A stretch of DNA of 64,000 bases from Corallium rubrum (taxonomy: Eukaryota; Cnidaria; Anthozoa; Scleralcyonacea; Coralliidae), in NCBI GenBank assembly GCA_964035015.1, contig OZ036017.1, positions 3,305,053 through 3,369,052 on the forward strand, in the 5' to 3' direction. The position numbers and the translations under genes were made by a program. The notes beneath the pieces were generated by a model. The model was given only the letters and a program-made list of their open reading frames with translations, was not told the origin of the DNA and did no database searches. Shown here in pieces: positions 30,450 through 43,236 of this stretch. The number at the start of each line of letters is the position of its first letter. Within the stretch, counting starts at the first letter, position 1.

Positions 30450-30831
30450 AGGGAGTGATGTCGAAGTGGTAAACCTTGTTGTATACTGTGAGTCCAGTCA
30501 GCTTAAGTCAGTTGACTGTGAAAAAGTTGTGGATGCAGCTCCACGGAAAAAGGAATTGACAGACAAGAAGCTTTGTTACAACTGTGCCGGAATAAAACAT
30601 TCAGCATCAGAGTGTCTTGGCAAATCAACCTGCCAGAAATGCAGTGGTAAACACCATATTTCAATTTGTGACAAGCAACAAGGAAATTTCATTGGAGCTA
30701 CTGGTGAAGGTACAGTAATCTATCCGATGGTGGTTCTTTTGGTGGATAGTATCAAATGTAGAGCATTGTTGGATACAGAGGCAGGAAGCTCATATGCCTC
30801 AGCAGCTTTGGGCAAGGAACTCCGAAAGTAG
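30450..30831 (+). pseudogene. BEL/Pao fossil: gag zinc knuckles and protease region
   Basis: Two CCHC-type knuckles (CYNCAGIKHSASEC and CQKCSGKHHISIC) are followed by a retroelement aspartic-protease-like region. This order is characteristic of BEL/Pao polyproteins. It begins within the same open stretch as the end of the homeodomain gene's exon 5. Confidence 0.75.
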
Positions 30832-30834
30832 CTA

Positions 30835-31455
30835 ACCCGTGAGGGTAACAACAACTTTATTTTATTTAAAGAGGGTAAACACATAACAGCTTTCGCTGAC
30901 AATATATATATATATATATATATATTATAGAAAGGGAAAAAAATAAAGAAAAGAAAAAGCTAGCTGTATATACAAGCATATGCAGAAGATACGACGACTG
31001 GAAGGTTATAATAATATTTCAAAAAAGTCAATGTTTTTATAAGATTCGATAAAATACTTTCTCAGAGCTTTCTTAAATGAGGAGACACTTGGTTTTCGCT
31101 TTATTTCATGCGGAAGACTATTCCATAACATAATACTACTGACTGTGAATGACCTGCCAGCCTCACTAGTGTAGCTATACTTAGGATCGAAAGACCAAAT
31201 TGTATTGACCGTGCCTAGTCGTTCTGGTATGTATTGAGTAGTTTGTAATTAACAAATCAACAATATATGATGGTGATTCACCTTTCAATTTCTTGTAAAC
31301 TAGAACACATTTACTTACTTTAACCTCGTCGTAGAAGGGCATCCGACCTAATTTCTTGAAATTATCTACTGCTCTAGACTGCGTATCCACTTCGAGTATT
31401 AGGCCTACACGCGCTGAGCGCCGGATCGACCAACCAGAAAGTAGAAGCATACAAC
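30835..31455 (-). mobile_element. 5'-truncated LINE 3' end inserted in the BEL fossil
   Basis: The minus strand encodes the C-terminal end of a non-LTR RT ORF: FKKLGRMPFYDEVKVSKC, YKKLKGESPSYIVDLL and HTRTTRHGQYNL, then, in other frames, RSFTVSSIMLWNRLPHEIK and KALRKYFIES before the stop. A TA microsatellite lies in its 3' UTR. The clade is CR1/jockey-like; frameshifts are present. Confidence 0.65.
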
Positions 31456-32930
31456 GTGATGGTTCCAGATTTCAGAGAGAAATTTGACACGAACTGTCAA
31501 GTAAGCAAAGTTGACAAGAGAGTATTTTTGTCTGTTCCAAACCCGAATTATGTAGAAAAGATTAGCCAGCACGAGCATCTCAAAGGAGTAGTTTGGATGG
31601 TGATATTTCTAAGCCAGAATTGCAGGTACACCTCATCCTTGGAGAAAGTATTTACTCAAGGATCAAGACTGTCACCAAACCTCATCAGCCAACTATGCGC
31701 AACTTTGTAATCTAGATTCTTGGGTTTTCACAATGGCTTGGATCAAAGCCAAGAATTGGTGCATCGGGATTTCCAAAAACAACTGCAACAAAGTGACGAA
31801 GGGTGGTATGAAACTGGTTTGCTATGGAAATCTAGTGATGATCCACTTCCAAAAAACAAAGCCAGCAGCATTGGGAGGTTGAACAATCTGATAAAGAAAC
31901 TGCAGCGCAACCCAGATGTATTCGAGGAACGCCATAATATTATTCAAGATCAGTTGCAGAGAGGGATTGTGGAAGAAGCAAAGGAAGAGCCTACAGGAAA
32001 AGAATTCTATATCCCGTACAAGCCCGTCATTAAGAAAGCAGCAGAGTCAACGAAGATGTGGATTGTATACGACGCGTCTGCTAGGGAGAATAAATGTTTG
32101 GAAACAGCCCCTCCTAAGCAAACACTACTGTGGAGAGTGCTCGTTAGAAATCGACTGAAACCGGTGATGCTGTGTGGAGATATTAGGCAAGTCTTCAACC
32201 AAATCCGTATAAGACCCGAAGATCGACATACTCTTAGCTTCCACTGGATCAACAACAAGGAAACGTTGCACGTGGTAGTTCCCAGATTTACCCGTGCTTT
32301 ATTTGGCCTGGTTGAGTCACCTTTTCTGTTAGCAGAGACTATCAAGCAACATTTGGCCAGTCTACGAAGAGACATACCCGAAAGAAGTAGATGAAATTGA
32401 AGCAAGCTAGTACGTGGATGACATAATCTCTGGCTGTGACACCTGAGCCGAAGTACGTCAACTAAGGGAGGCTTGAGTCAAAATCTTAGGCGAAGCGCAA
32501 TTGGAGCATTCCAACGTCCCAGAATTGGAATGAGACAGCAGCCAAAGCTATGCAAAGGAACAATTAGGAGTTAAAACTGGGGAAACGAAATTGCTTGGAC
32601 TTAAGTGGAACAAAAAAACTAAAAAAAAGCTAAACTAGCCTCATTTATACTGGATAACTCTATCAGTTATATCTAAACTGTTATCCTCAGAGGTTAAGTA
32701 AGAGCCCACCATCATTGGTCCAGTGTTACTACAGGAGGAAACCGGAGTACACGGACGAAACCTGCACAGTTTTGGAGATGCTAGTGTGGAAGGTACAGCA
32801 GCAGCTGTGTGTGCAGCAGTGCACCAAGACTGGACTGATTGTCAGACAGTGCTCGATAGTCAAGGGACGTATCCACCAAACCCACCAAAGGCGAATCTAA
32901 ACAAATAAAGCAAGTTTTCAAAGCAGCGGT
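31456..32930 (+). pseudogene. BEL/Pao fossil: linker and reverse-transcriptase region
   Basis: The best-preserved part (31720-32394) matches the BEL/Pao RT N-terminal half, for example NNLIKKLQRNPDVFEE, YIPYKPVIKK, YDASARENK and LCGDIRQVFNQIRI. Downstream the region towards RNase H is recognisable only in patches. Broken. Confidence 0.75.
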
Positions 32931-33217
32931 GGACATCAAAGACGATCTAGGTGAGTTCCTACAGAAACACGACTTTTGGAAAGCCGTGCGTATTTCAGCA
33001 TGGGTCTTCAGGTTTTGTTGGGTTTTTTTGGTTGGTTTTTTTTTTAATTAATATATATTTATTCTGGAGGTTTGCCTCAAAAGCAAAATGCTTATCTAAG
33101 GGGGTTCACCTCCAATACAAATTTTACATTTTTTTAAAAAAAAAACAATAACACAAAAAGGCAAGAACACATACACACATAACAAAATTACAGACAAAAA
33201 TAAATATTGGCTAAACT

Positions 33218-33421
33218 TTAGTCAGGGAGAAGTGATCGGTACTCATGCAATATGAATTGTTGAACAGTACGAAACATATTACAATTATCTTCATAACTTA
33301 AATCTTCAGAGCCATTTAAAATATAATGAAGTTTTACATCGCTACTCGCTAACCATGTCTGACCACATATTTGTGCAGCAGAGGTAAGAAAAACAACACG
33401 CTTGACAAAACGGGGACACAA
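33218..33421 (-). pseudogene. LINE ORF2 C-terminal tail
   Basis: CPRFVKRVVFLTSAAQICG and LHYILNGSEDLSYEDNC are typical of the last ~70 residues of jockey/CR1-group LINE proteins, where Cys residues form a weak zinc-binding motif. Ends at a stop at 33218. Confidence 0.6.
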
Positions 33422-33587
33422 TAAAAAATAATGCTTTACAGTTTCCTTATCGATTTCACAGATACATTTATTTTTATTTTAATAGCTTCGCCATATATTA
33501 CAACCATAATAAAACGAAGGAAAATAAAGCCAAACAAAGAAAAACGAAACGAATTAATACAAAAGTTAAATACAAATAAACAAACAA

Positions 33588-33648
<61 letters not shown>

Positions 33649-34331
33649 TGGGTGACCGCAACAGCATAAGCCAATTACTGCGGGCCCAAAAATTAATTCT
33701 AAAAAAATTAAAATCTAACAATTAAAGACAAAAAAGGAAAGAAACATGTATCTATAGCAATCAAAATAGTAACTAAAAACAGCAGGTAGTGAATTGCGAC
33801 AATTAATTTTATACAGATAATCATTGAGAGCGCAAAAACCTAGTCGTAGTCTGGTGTGTAAAACTGAAGCTCTTCTAGTCAGAGAAAAATCGATAGCTTA
33901 TTATAACTGAACGGAAAAAAAAATTTCCGCACTTTTACTTTGAAAGACGGCGGTGAAGTTGAATTTCTAATATCTAGTTCAAGAGAGTTCTACGAACTAA
34001 CTGTAGAAGGGAAAAAAGAACTCTTAAACTTCTCCGTTCCACACGTAAAAGTACTAAAATTTTGGCCAAGGTAGAAGTTCAACTAAATACATGGGAGCAA
34101 GCTTATTAACTCCGTTATAAAAATATGGCAACTTATGCATTTTTCTTCTGGTGTTTAAGTCCTGCCAGTCAAGTTCCTCACGTAGTCTTCTAGCACTTGT
34201 ACCCCTTATTGCCCAGTAACAACCCCGGAAGACTCGTGTTGAACGCTTTCAAGTAACTCACTAATCCTGGCAGTACAATTATCCCAGATAACGTCTCCGT
34301 ACACCATTGTTGGTCGTATCAAACTTTTGTT

Positions 34332-35180
34332 TTAAGAGACAAGTGTTGATCTGTTGATTTTAAATTTTAACGATTTTAACATATTTAATCGTTTACAAGC
34401 TTTTTCGTACATTGTTGCAATATACATATTCCAGGACATGTTGCTTTGAAGAGTGAGACCAAGATGGGTGTGGTTACCGACTTCCTCAACATCACACCCC
34501 CTCATCGAAAGTGTAGGATGAGCAATTTTATCTCTTTTAACAGAAAACACCATAGTTCGAGTTTTAGACGGGTTCATAGTTATCAGCCACTTGTCAGACC
34601 ACTCCGAAATCTTTAATAAATCATTATTGAGCCCATCAGCCGAAATAATTGGATCATCGACAACTTCAAAGAGAGTAGTATCATCGGCATAAATGAAAGG
34701 AAGTGATACAAGGTCGTCAACAACATCATTTATACAAATTAGAAAGAAAAGGGGTCCTAGCACCGATCCTTGGGGCACCCCTGCACTGACTCTTCTATAT
34801 TGTGATGCCTGTCCCTCAAGAACAACGCGCTCCATCCTATTTTGCAAGTAACTTTCGATGCAATTTAATAAAAGATTTTTAACTCCAAGTGCTTGGGACA
34901 ACCCGGCATGCCACACTCTGTCAAATGCCTTACTAATATCTAGGAAAACAGCTCTTACTTCCTTACCACTTTCAAAAGCGCGATAAATCGGATGAACAAA
35001 ATATAGCAATTGATTTACTGTCGAATCACCTGGCCTACTAAACCCTGATTGAAATTTATAGAAAAATCCTATTTCAGATAGGAAATTGTAAAATCTATAA
35101 AAACAACTTTTCCACATATTTTTGACAAACAAGGCAAAAGCGACACTGGACGATAATTTGTTTTTAACGGACGGTTATCC
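34332..35180 (-). pseudogene. LINE reverse-transcriptase domain
   Basis: Contains NYRPVSLLPCLSK (35130-35170 area), VFLDISKAFDRVWHAGL, SAGVPQGSVLGPLFFLICIN, the catalytic FIYADDTTLF, and NPSKTRTMVFSVKR. The palm motifs are intact. The frame differs between the first stretch and the main ORF. Confidence 0.8.
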
Positions 35181-36180
35181 TTTTTGCGGATACTGGTTGC
35201 TAAACCATATCCGCTATGTCATGAGCGCGGTTGTGTGTGTGTGTGTGTGTGTGTGTGTTTGTGTGTGTGTACGAATGTTTTCGTCAATCACGTGATCAAC
35301 GCAAACGACCAATAGCGGATCCGAATCAGCATACTTCAGAAGTCTTATTTGTATGTCCGAAGGGTTTATGAAAGTGTACCAGAACAATGAATGGAAGATA
35401 GAAAGTTGAGTTTTGTTTCAGGTAATGAACATTTGCGCGCTATCACAAGACGCCAAGAAATATATGACAAGTCGACAGCTGACAGTGGGCTACTGGTCTG
35501 TCGGTATAAATTTGAACGGTTTTGAGAATTTTGCGGATTGTCTGGTTTCGAAACAATATGTATTTCAGCATTTTAATACATTTTTATGCACATGTATGTA
35601 TGTACTGTTGTTTTATAGGTACTATAAATACAAGCGCGCGGTGACTGCATATTTACATGCAATACTTTCTCGTATTCATCTCAGCATCACGTAATCAAAC
35701 CATACAAGGTGTTTCGACTTTATCGCCCAAACGACAAGCTTTCCAAGGGCGAAGAAACAGTGTCAGCGCTTGTTTGGCTTCGAATTAAAGATCTTTCTGA
35801 AATCTGAATGCCCTTTTAACTATTAAATGTTTCAAGTGTTTATGTGTTCATAGGCGCTCGGCCAAGATGTTTTAGCTATAAGTTTACACGCAGAAATCCA
35901 CCGTGCCTGGCATTGTTTATGTTACATGTAGACGTGTATGCAATGCCTATTCAAAAAACGCGTTGAACATTGATTTATTGAGACGCATGAATGCATATGT
36001 TACCAGAGTCTAAAGCATAGACATATAAAACATAAAAATATCATATTCTTTAACAATGCGATTAGCGTCCGCGTTTCCTGTTTTTGCCGATTTACCTAAC
36101 ATTACACACAAGCGAAATTAAAGTGATATAAGTATCATATTTTAATGCGATTATAGGGACCGCGTTTCATGTTTTTTTCC
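35179..36180. repeat. Paired-arm element, arm A
   Basis: Begins TGCGGATACTGGTTGCTAAA and recurs diverged at 37915-38800. Shared landmarks include AATCACGTGATCAA, CATACTTCAGAAGTCTTATT, GTATGTCCGAAGGGTTTA and TGTTACCAGAGTCTAA. A (GT)n stretch (35235-35270) is unique to this arm. It inserted into the LINE just before the RT domain. Confidence 0.7.
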
Positions 36181-36734
36181 TGTTCACAAAACTGAACAGT
36201 TAACATGTCCAGGAGAAAACAAGCTGTAATGACGTCGCAAAAATAAATCAAGTCAACATAGGTTATGCTGTGCCAAAAGCTGCTTGCCGCCAAGATTAAA
36301 CAAAAGGTCCGCTATGCGTACATGTATCTGCGCAAACCCACCACTGTGAGAATCATGTCAAGATCTTGTGTGATCTTGGAAAATCTTGTAAGATCTTAAG
36401 AAAAATCTTAAGATTTTTACACGTAGATCTTATAAGATTTTAGCGAGATCTTATAAGATAATTAAAGAGAAAGTACACGTTCTCTGACCTTAAAATTTTT
36501 TATCATGACTCATCATGACTCACAAAAACTGTGGTAGATCACACTCACAAGTTTACTATAAGTCACGTTAAAAATACTTAACCAGTTTATCAGCAATATC
36601 CCCTGTCTCCGAAATGTTTTTGGGCAAAACTTTGTCGGAAATATAGAATTTAACGGCTAACTGCTGGAAGATATATCCCAATGGCCAATAATACGGCTAC
36701 CGCGGGTCTAAATACCCCTGAATCGTCTGTTGAC

Positions 36735-37650
36735 ATGAGCGCAAATATCAAATTGCATTATTTACGCTATTTACTTGGCCTACGGTCAAACGCGGTCATA
36801 TTTAAAGTAAATCAATCGTCTGTAGGTTTGTGCCATTTGGGAAACTTGCACGGTTAGATAGAGCGTTAAATTCTGTACAACATATGTGAATTAGAACAAA
36901 TCGTATAGAATAGCAACGGAGAAAAATATATCAGTTGAACTGAGATCAGGGCTAGTATCAAATTGCATTATACGGCTATTTACTTGGCGTACGGTCGAAC
37001 GCGGTCACATATTTAAAGTAAATCAATCGTCTGTAGGTTTGTGCCATTTGGGAAACTTGTACGGTTAGATAGAGCGTTAAATTCTGTACAACATATGTGA
37101 ATTAGAGAACATGGTATAGAATAACAACGGAGAAAAGGCTATTTGAACTGACATGAGCGCAAATATCAGATTGCATTATTACGCTATTTACTTGGCGTAC
37201 GGTCGAACGCGGTCATATTTAAAGTAAATCAATCGTCTGTAGGTTTGTGCCATTTGGGAAACTTGTACGGTTAGATAGCGCGTTAAATTCTGTAAAACAT
37301 ATGTGAATTAGAGAACATAGTATAGAATAACAACGGAGAAAAGGCTATTTGAACTGACATGAGCGCAAAATAATATCAAATTGCATTATTTACGCTATTT
37401 ATTGTCCTACGGTCAAACGCGGTCATATTTAAAGTAAATCAATCGTCTGTAGGTTTGTGCCATTTGGGAAACTTGCACGGTTAGATAGAGCGTTAAATTC
37501 TGTACAACATATGTGAATTAAAACTCAAATCGTATAGAATAGCAACGGAGAAAAATATATTTGAACTGAGATGAGCGCAAATATCAAATTGCATTATTAT
37601 GCTATCACTTGGCGTACGGTCAAACGCAATCATTTTAAAGTATCCCTGAA
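36735..37650. repeat. 209-bp satellite, about 4.3 copies
   Basis: Repeat starts, marked by ATCA(A/G)ATTGCATTAT, fall at 36747, 36957, 37165, 37375 and 37583, giving spacings of 208-210 bp. Each unit includes CGTACGGTC(A/G)AACGC, TCAATCGTCTGTAGGTTTG and GGAAACTTG(C/T)ACGGTTAGAT. Units differ by a few percent. It lies between the two arms of the paired-arm element. Confidence 0.9.
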
Positions 37651-37914
37651 TCATACTACTCCAATCATACAGCGTTGCAATTGACTTTCTTCGAAAATAA
37701 TGTTGTTCTTCGTCTCGCTCCGTAGTTCATACAACATGGCGAGGAAATATAAACAGTCACACTACTGCACACATTACAGGTCAGCGGTTACACCAAAAAG
37801 TTAACACACAAACACACAACACGATAGCAATATATCTGCGGTTGCGCAGATACAAAAACGAACAAACAGCAGGTTGAACAATAAATAAAACGATTATGTA
37901 AATCCACTTAACGT

Positions 37915-39068
37915 GCGTTTTTGCGGATACTGGTTGCTAAACCATAGGTGTGTCCGAATGTTTTCGTTAATCACGTGATCAAGCCAAAAAGCTAATAGGC
38001 ATACTTCAGAAGTCTTATTCGTATGTCCGAAGGGTTTACGAGCGTGTACAAGAACAACCACTGGAAGATTGGAAGTCGAGTTTCGCTTCAGGTAATGGAT
38101 AATTGCACGCAATCACAAGACGCCAAGAAAATATCCACGACGAGTTGATAGCTGATAGTGGTCTACTGGTCTGTCGATACAGTAAAGTTTAAACGATTTT
38201 GTCAAGTTTTGCAAATCAGTGACTGCTTTCTAAACCATATACCTATATACCAGATAGTATGCATTTCATAGCTTTTAGGTTATGATATTATATGTATTCA
38301 CTGTTATCTTAATAGCAAGCGCGCGGTCAATGCTCGTTTACATGCAATACTTTTTCGTGATCAGTAATTCAGCATCGCATAATAAAATCATACATGCAAA
38401 GTGTTATTATAATTATTTCGTAACGCACTTCAACTTTCTCGCGCAAACGAGCTTTTCATGGACGAAGAGACAGAGCGAGTGCTTGTTTAGGTTCGAATCA
38501 GAGCGAGTGCTTGTTTGGGATCTTTATGAAATATGAATAGCCTTTTAACTAATGTTTCAAATGTACTGTTGACATGTTAGGCCCTCAGCCATCTGATTGT
38601 CTGTATATACGCAGAAATCAACTGTATTTGGTACTGCTTGGGTTACATGTAGGCGTATAAAGTACTTATTCAAAAAGCGCGTTGATCATTGTTGAGACAA
38701 ATCAATTCATGTGTTACCAGAGTCTAACGTAGACAGTAAAGATTAGAACGAAAGCGATATTAGCGACCGGGTTTCCCGTTTTTCCCAATTTACCTAAAAT
38801 TGTCATTTTAAGATTACAGTTAAGATTAGGGTTGGGGCAGGGTTTGGGTTAGGGATTGGGTTGGAGTTTAAGTAAGGGTTAGAATTAAGCATTTATATTG
38901 TTAAGTTATTAAAGGCATTTAAAAATTAATAATTATTGTCGATTATAGATGATACGTGAGAGCATATGCTGATATGTCACAAGGTTATCAAGCATTTTCA
39001 GTATGTTTTAGTGAACAATTTACGTTGTTCAATAACCATTACCTGTTGGCCAAATAATACCAGTATCC
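37915..39068. mobile_element. Paired-arm element, arm B with terminal inverted repeat
   Basis: Starts TTGCGGATACTGGTTGCTAA and ends ATACCAGTATCCGCA, giving a 13-bp terminal inverted repeat (TGCGGATACTGGT). It is a diverged copy of arm A over its first ~900 bp. A G-rich stretch resembling degenerate TTAGGG repeats lies at 38818-38885. No transposase seen. Probably a non-autonomous DNA transposon, present twice with the satellite between. Confidence 0.6.
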
Positions 39069-39074
39069 GCATGT

Positions 39075-39700
39075 ACGCATTGCGTACCTATTTTTATAAG
39101 AGTGGCACTTGTAAACCCGAATATTCATTTCGGCAAAGACAACGGAGTGGTCGCAATTGGAAGGAGGACTTAAGACTCCCATATTAACAAAAAAATCAGG
39201 ACAACTGGTAATTACAACATATAAGATTGTAGTTTGCTGTTGCGTCACTCTAGTTGGTTTCATGATCAACTGGGCTAAACTATTTCCCTCAAAAAAACTA
39301 TGTAATTGCATTCCAGTATCAGTACTATCTTGGGGGTGCATGTTATTATGATGTGAATTTAGGTCCCCCAAAATTACCAAATGGTATTTCCTTGGTAATT
39401 GACCTATTCTATCAAGCGTTACCTGAAAATTATTGTAAAAAATATAGACAAAGAGGTGCGATCATTGTCTGGAGGTCGATAGCAGACACCGCATAGAAAA
39501 TAGTGCTGTTTCATACGAAACTCAATCCACAGTAATTCAAAGTCGGCAATTTTCAAATCTTTTCTTTGTTTCGCAACAAGAGAATGTGACGTAAAAAAAG
39601 CAACACCGCCACCCAACCTGCCGTTCCTATCAAGACGAATGGGGTTGTACCCATGAATAGAGAAACGGTCACCAGAAATACGTTCGTTAAGTCATGTTTC
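39075..39700 (-). pseudogene. LINE APE-type endonuclease remnants
   Basis: Contains MGGGVAFFTSHSLVAKQRK, CGVCYRPPDNDRTS and, further on, MVILGDLNSHHNNMHPQD with PSNCDHSVV, matching the GGGV, YRPP, GDxN and SDH motifs of the fold. The parts are in different frames. Confidence 0.7.
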
Positions 39701-40151
39701 CGATACTGCAAAAATATCGAAATTATTTTCTCTAATCAAAAACGAAATTTCTTCAAATTTTTCTCTAATATTTAAGCTTCTAACATTCAAATGCCCAAGA
39801 CTAAATGAGGAAGCCGGACCTGGATTGAGTTCAACATCATTAGATAAAATAATTCTGATATAAATAATAAACAGTACAGTAAAAAAATGTCCATAGCAAA
39901 AACAAAACCATTAACAATATAAATATACTTAGAAATAGAAATTTTAGAGGAATTGAACATCCCGATTGCCACTCTATAAGCATCTAAGCTAACCCCCATG
40001 AGACCAGTCAACAAAATTAAAATAACCAAAACTTACGTCATGCTGCATATCATAAACGAAGATAAAATAAAAAAAACAACATTAAATTACAGAAAGTCTT
40101 AAATTTCATAGTAAGGAAATGCCACTAAAATTGCCGCTAATTTCAATTTAT

Positions 40152-40740
40152 TTAAAGCAGGTCATATTTTGAAAGGTCCACCTTCGATACGATTCTTAAC
40201 TTCTTTTCATCTGAGGTCCTCTTGACAAAAATCTTGCCATCTATCGTCCAAGCCGAAGCCACATTTCCACATTCCTTTCTCGCTGTATAGAGTAATTTCT
40301 GGTTAATTCTAGTAAGATCTTCATTAACGTAGAAATTAGAGCCAGCTAAAACTTTCCTCTTCCTGAGAATCGCAATTTTGTCCTTGTGTGCTTTGAAGCG
40401 TACAATTATCGCCCTCGATTTGGCTTCACTCGGTCTACCCACTTGATGTGCCCTATCAATGTGTTCCTCGGTAATTGCGACGCTAAGCTTCTCGTAGCGA
40501 AACTTGACAATCTTATTCACATAATCCTCATCTTTTTCCTCTTCAAATCCCGAAATTCTGATGTTATAACGTCGAGAATATTGTTCATTTCCATTCGCCA
40601 ATTGAATACACGATTTAGGTGAGATTCAAGAGATGACACTTTTTCTTCCAGTATAGAAATCTTCTCTTTCATAGGCTCCACTATATTTGTTACAGCCACA
40701 CTAACCGCCTCCTGGATTGCATTGAATTTCTGCCTTCATG
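40152..40740 (-). pseudogene. LINE ORF1 protein: coiled coil plus RRM-like domain
   Basis: First part ISILEEKVSSLESHLNRV is a coiled coil; the frame then shifts and RRYNIRISGFEEEKDEDYV begins an RNA-recognition-like domain of the Transposase_22 type, with IDRAHQVGRPSEAKSRAIIV and ILRKRKVLAGSNFYVNEDLT. Such ORF1 proteins bind LINE RNA as trimers. It lies upstream of the endonuclease as expected. Confidence 0.75.
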
Positions 40741-40979
40741 TCACCGCTAGTAGCGGAAGAGGCTGCCGTTGCTCTTTTAGCTGTTTTGCCTCTCGTCATT
40801 CAACTGGAATTTTTACCAAGAAAATACTCCTTAGCAGCCAAATAACACTAGCATCAGACAGAAAATTAGAACATATCGTTAAATTAGGGCAAATATTGCC
40901 ACTAACTTTAAACTCAGGTATCAAATTTGAAATATCACAAGAGCTAAACTAAACGTGTGTGCTCCCACTCCTGTAAGCC

Positions 40980-41500
40980 TTCAAGGCCACAACGATTGCA
41001 TGCCCCCTAACAACAGCAGAAACCAAAGATTGAGTAGTTTTATTGGTGAGGAAAGCAACAGACCAGTACAGTGAAACAGAACAGTTCAAGGAAGATCAAC
41101 TGAAACCTAACCTTCAGAGAAACTCCGAAGGACTGCATGAATGTCGGGGAAGAACTCAAGAAAGTTATCCAATCATTTCGCCTCCACTTGCGCTCTTGAG
41201 TGAGAAGATGGTGCTTGATGTCCACGTCCAGACTCTTCACAGGGGAGTTGGTTTGACAATGGCCTATATCAGCCGAAACTATGGGATACCTCGACTACGA
41301 CAGTTGACCAAGAAAGTCATCAGGAAATAAGCTGGCTGTCGGAGATTCCAGTAACAGCATTCCATGCCCCTCCTGTGGGCATCCTACACACTGACAGAAC
41401 GGTTGGGTCGGTTCCATTTCAAGTACTGGGCGTGGACTACGCCGGGCCAATTACCTACAAAATCACGGAGAAGAAAGACGGAAAGGCCTGTAATTGCCGA
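40980..41500 (+). pseudogene. BEL/Pao fossil: integrase N-terminal region
   Basis: Plus-strand stretch with LSEKMVLDVHVQTLHRGVGL and YISRNYGIPRLRQLTKKVI, the H2C2-type zinc-binding region in front of BEL/Pao integrases. It resumes directly after the LINE at 33010-40960 and is cut by the TIR element region. Broken. Confidence 0.65.
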
Positions 41501-42099
41501 CAGGAACTTTATCTTTAACTGTTACCCGGCCGGAAGTTGTTCACTTCCGCTTACTTTGGCGACCACATTTTCCGGATTCACATTCGACGAAGTGAAGTCT
41601 GCGAGACGACATTTTCATCGATTAAAAGGATTTGTATTTGCGGTTGGACTATATTCATTTCTATAGGACTGAAAGAGGGCATCGGTAAGAAGTCATTTAG
41701 TCCACTAGAATCGAATCCTTGTAAAATGTTCGCCGTTTAAAGCGTAATTTATGGTAATTTTGCTGCCTTTTGTTTATATTGTCTAGTTTGACGTTAAACT
41801 ATTAAAGTGGCAGTACGACCGAAAATCATTAACGATTTTTGCGGCTTAATCACTTCTTATGCTTAGAAGTTATACAAATATAAGAGTAAAAGCAACTTTA
41901 AGGTTGATTTGAGTGCATAAACATCGATTAAATGTCGTATAATTTGGCATAAAATCACTCTGCCATTGCGTTTTTGGAGTCCGTGAAATCAGTCAGCGGT
42001 ACTACTTTGTGACGTCATCTACTAAAAAAAAAACGAGCAATAAACCAGCCAAACTATAGAGAACGTCTTGTTGATTTGTTATACCTGTTTTGTTAAAAG

Positions 42100-42740
42100 C
42101 GTCTTCACCTTCCGAGTCGAGTTCTAGAAACTTTGACAGCGAAAGCGAACTTTATGCGGACATTGCTGGTATGGATGGGGTCGACAATGAAGTGTTTGAC
42201 AACGATCTAGAGCCACTTGTAATGACTATATGAGGAAGAAGCGCACCAGAGGAAGCGCACATAATTTTAGAATACGAAGGAGAATACAAGAGAACAACAA
42301 GAACAGCAGGAATTTTCAAGACGTTTTATTAAAGCGTGAAGTCCCAGTGCAATCATGGTACGTAGTTACTAAAATCTTATTATTGAGAGAATCATCGGTT
42401 GTGTAGTTTCCAAAACAAGCGAATGTTTTTCTAGGTGTATTAATAAAGTGTTCGTGTTGCTCTCTCGAAGGTGTCGTTGCTGTTGTGAGATTGGAGCCGT
42501 GCCGGAAAAAAACTAACAGTGCTTGGGCGATAAGGAGAATTAAACCCGCCGTATTACCGAATACACAGGATTTAACGACGTTTGTTTACTACGCATTTTA
42601 TTGTTATGAGCCACGGGTTTATTTCGACATCCGACGCAGACCTTGGTTACATTTCTATCAACATCCATGCTAGCGCTTTAAAGAGGCGGACTTGGAGCAA
42701 GTCTACATCCATGCGTCAGTCATCCAAACTTTCCTTATTG
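42100..42740 (+). pseudogene. P2RX7_C-like Cys-rich coding remnant
   Basis: Pieces in several frames: an acidic leader, LYEEEAHQRKR, then RRCRCCCEIGAVPEKN and EYTGFNDVCL. The combination of a CCCE-type Cys cluster and a following EHTGF-type segment is what I associate with the zinc-binding C-terminal domain of P2X7 receptors. No membrane segments or ion-channel region are present, so this is not a receptor gene. The match is by memory of the family pattern and could be wrong. Confidence 0.4.
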
Positions 42741-43236
42741 ACTCCCTCTCTGATTCGGTTGTCGTAGGCTATTTACATGTAACATCTAGAATATAATTGA
42801 TAAAATCTAAATAAGTCATTGTTACCATATTGTATATGCATTTACATGTAGCTGAAGCTGAACCATATCATAATATTTTGCTATTACCAATAGTTGTGTT
42901 TTATTATAATATAATATGTAACATTTTTATCTGTTTATACTGTCTACTAACTGCTCGGCTCTGAATAGTACTGCCGTCTTTCTACTTAAACTATTATTTG
43001 TTTTGAATAACTGGACCTTCTTCAGGCATTTTTTTTCTCTTTCGATTTCCAGTAGACTACCCTAAAATTAAAATATACTGAACCACTGGTTGAGTCGTTG
43101 TCAAAACAAACTACATGCATTATATTATACATATTATGCAGTTTACACTGCCATTTTACAGCGGCGGCGCGTAGAAGTACATTTAGCCGTGAAACTGCAA
43201 TGTACGGGTTTCTTCATTCCGCGTAACTGTTTAATA

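Larger units (their letters stand above)
33010..40960 (-). mobile_element. ORF1-bearing LINE (jockey/CR1 group), split by a 3.9-kb insertion
   Basis: Read on the minus strand: ORF1 with coiled coil and an RRM-like domain (40152-40699), APE endonuclease pieces (39075-39616), then after an insertion the RT (34332-35180), the RT C-terminal domain (33990-34330, patchy) and a C-terminal tail (33218-33421). About 300 codons between endonuclease and RT are missing at the insertion site. TA repeats at 33593-33645 interrupt the 3' part. It lies inside the BEL fossil, so it is younger than that element. Several frameshifts; not active. Confidence 0.75.

Noticed and set aside
36735-37650. Regular repeats considered as a CRISPR-like array
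   Set aside because: The whole 209-bp period is repeated with no unique spacers, and the genome is clearly eukaryotic; it is a satellite.
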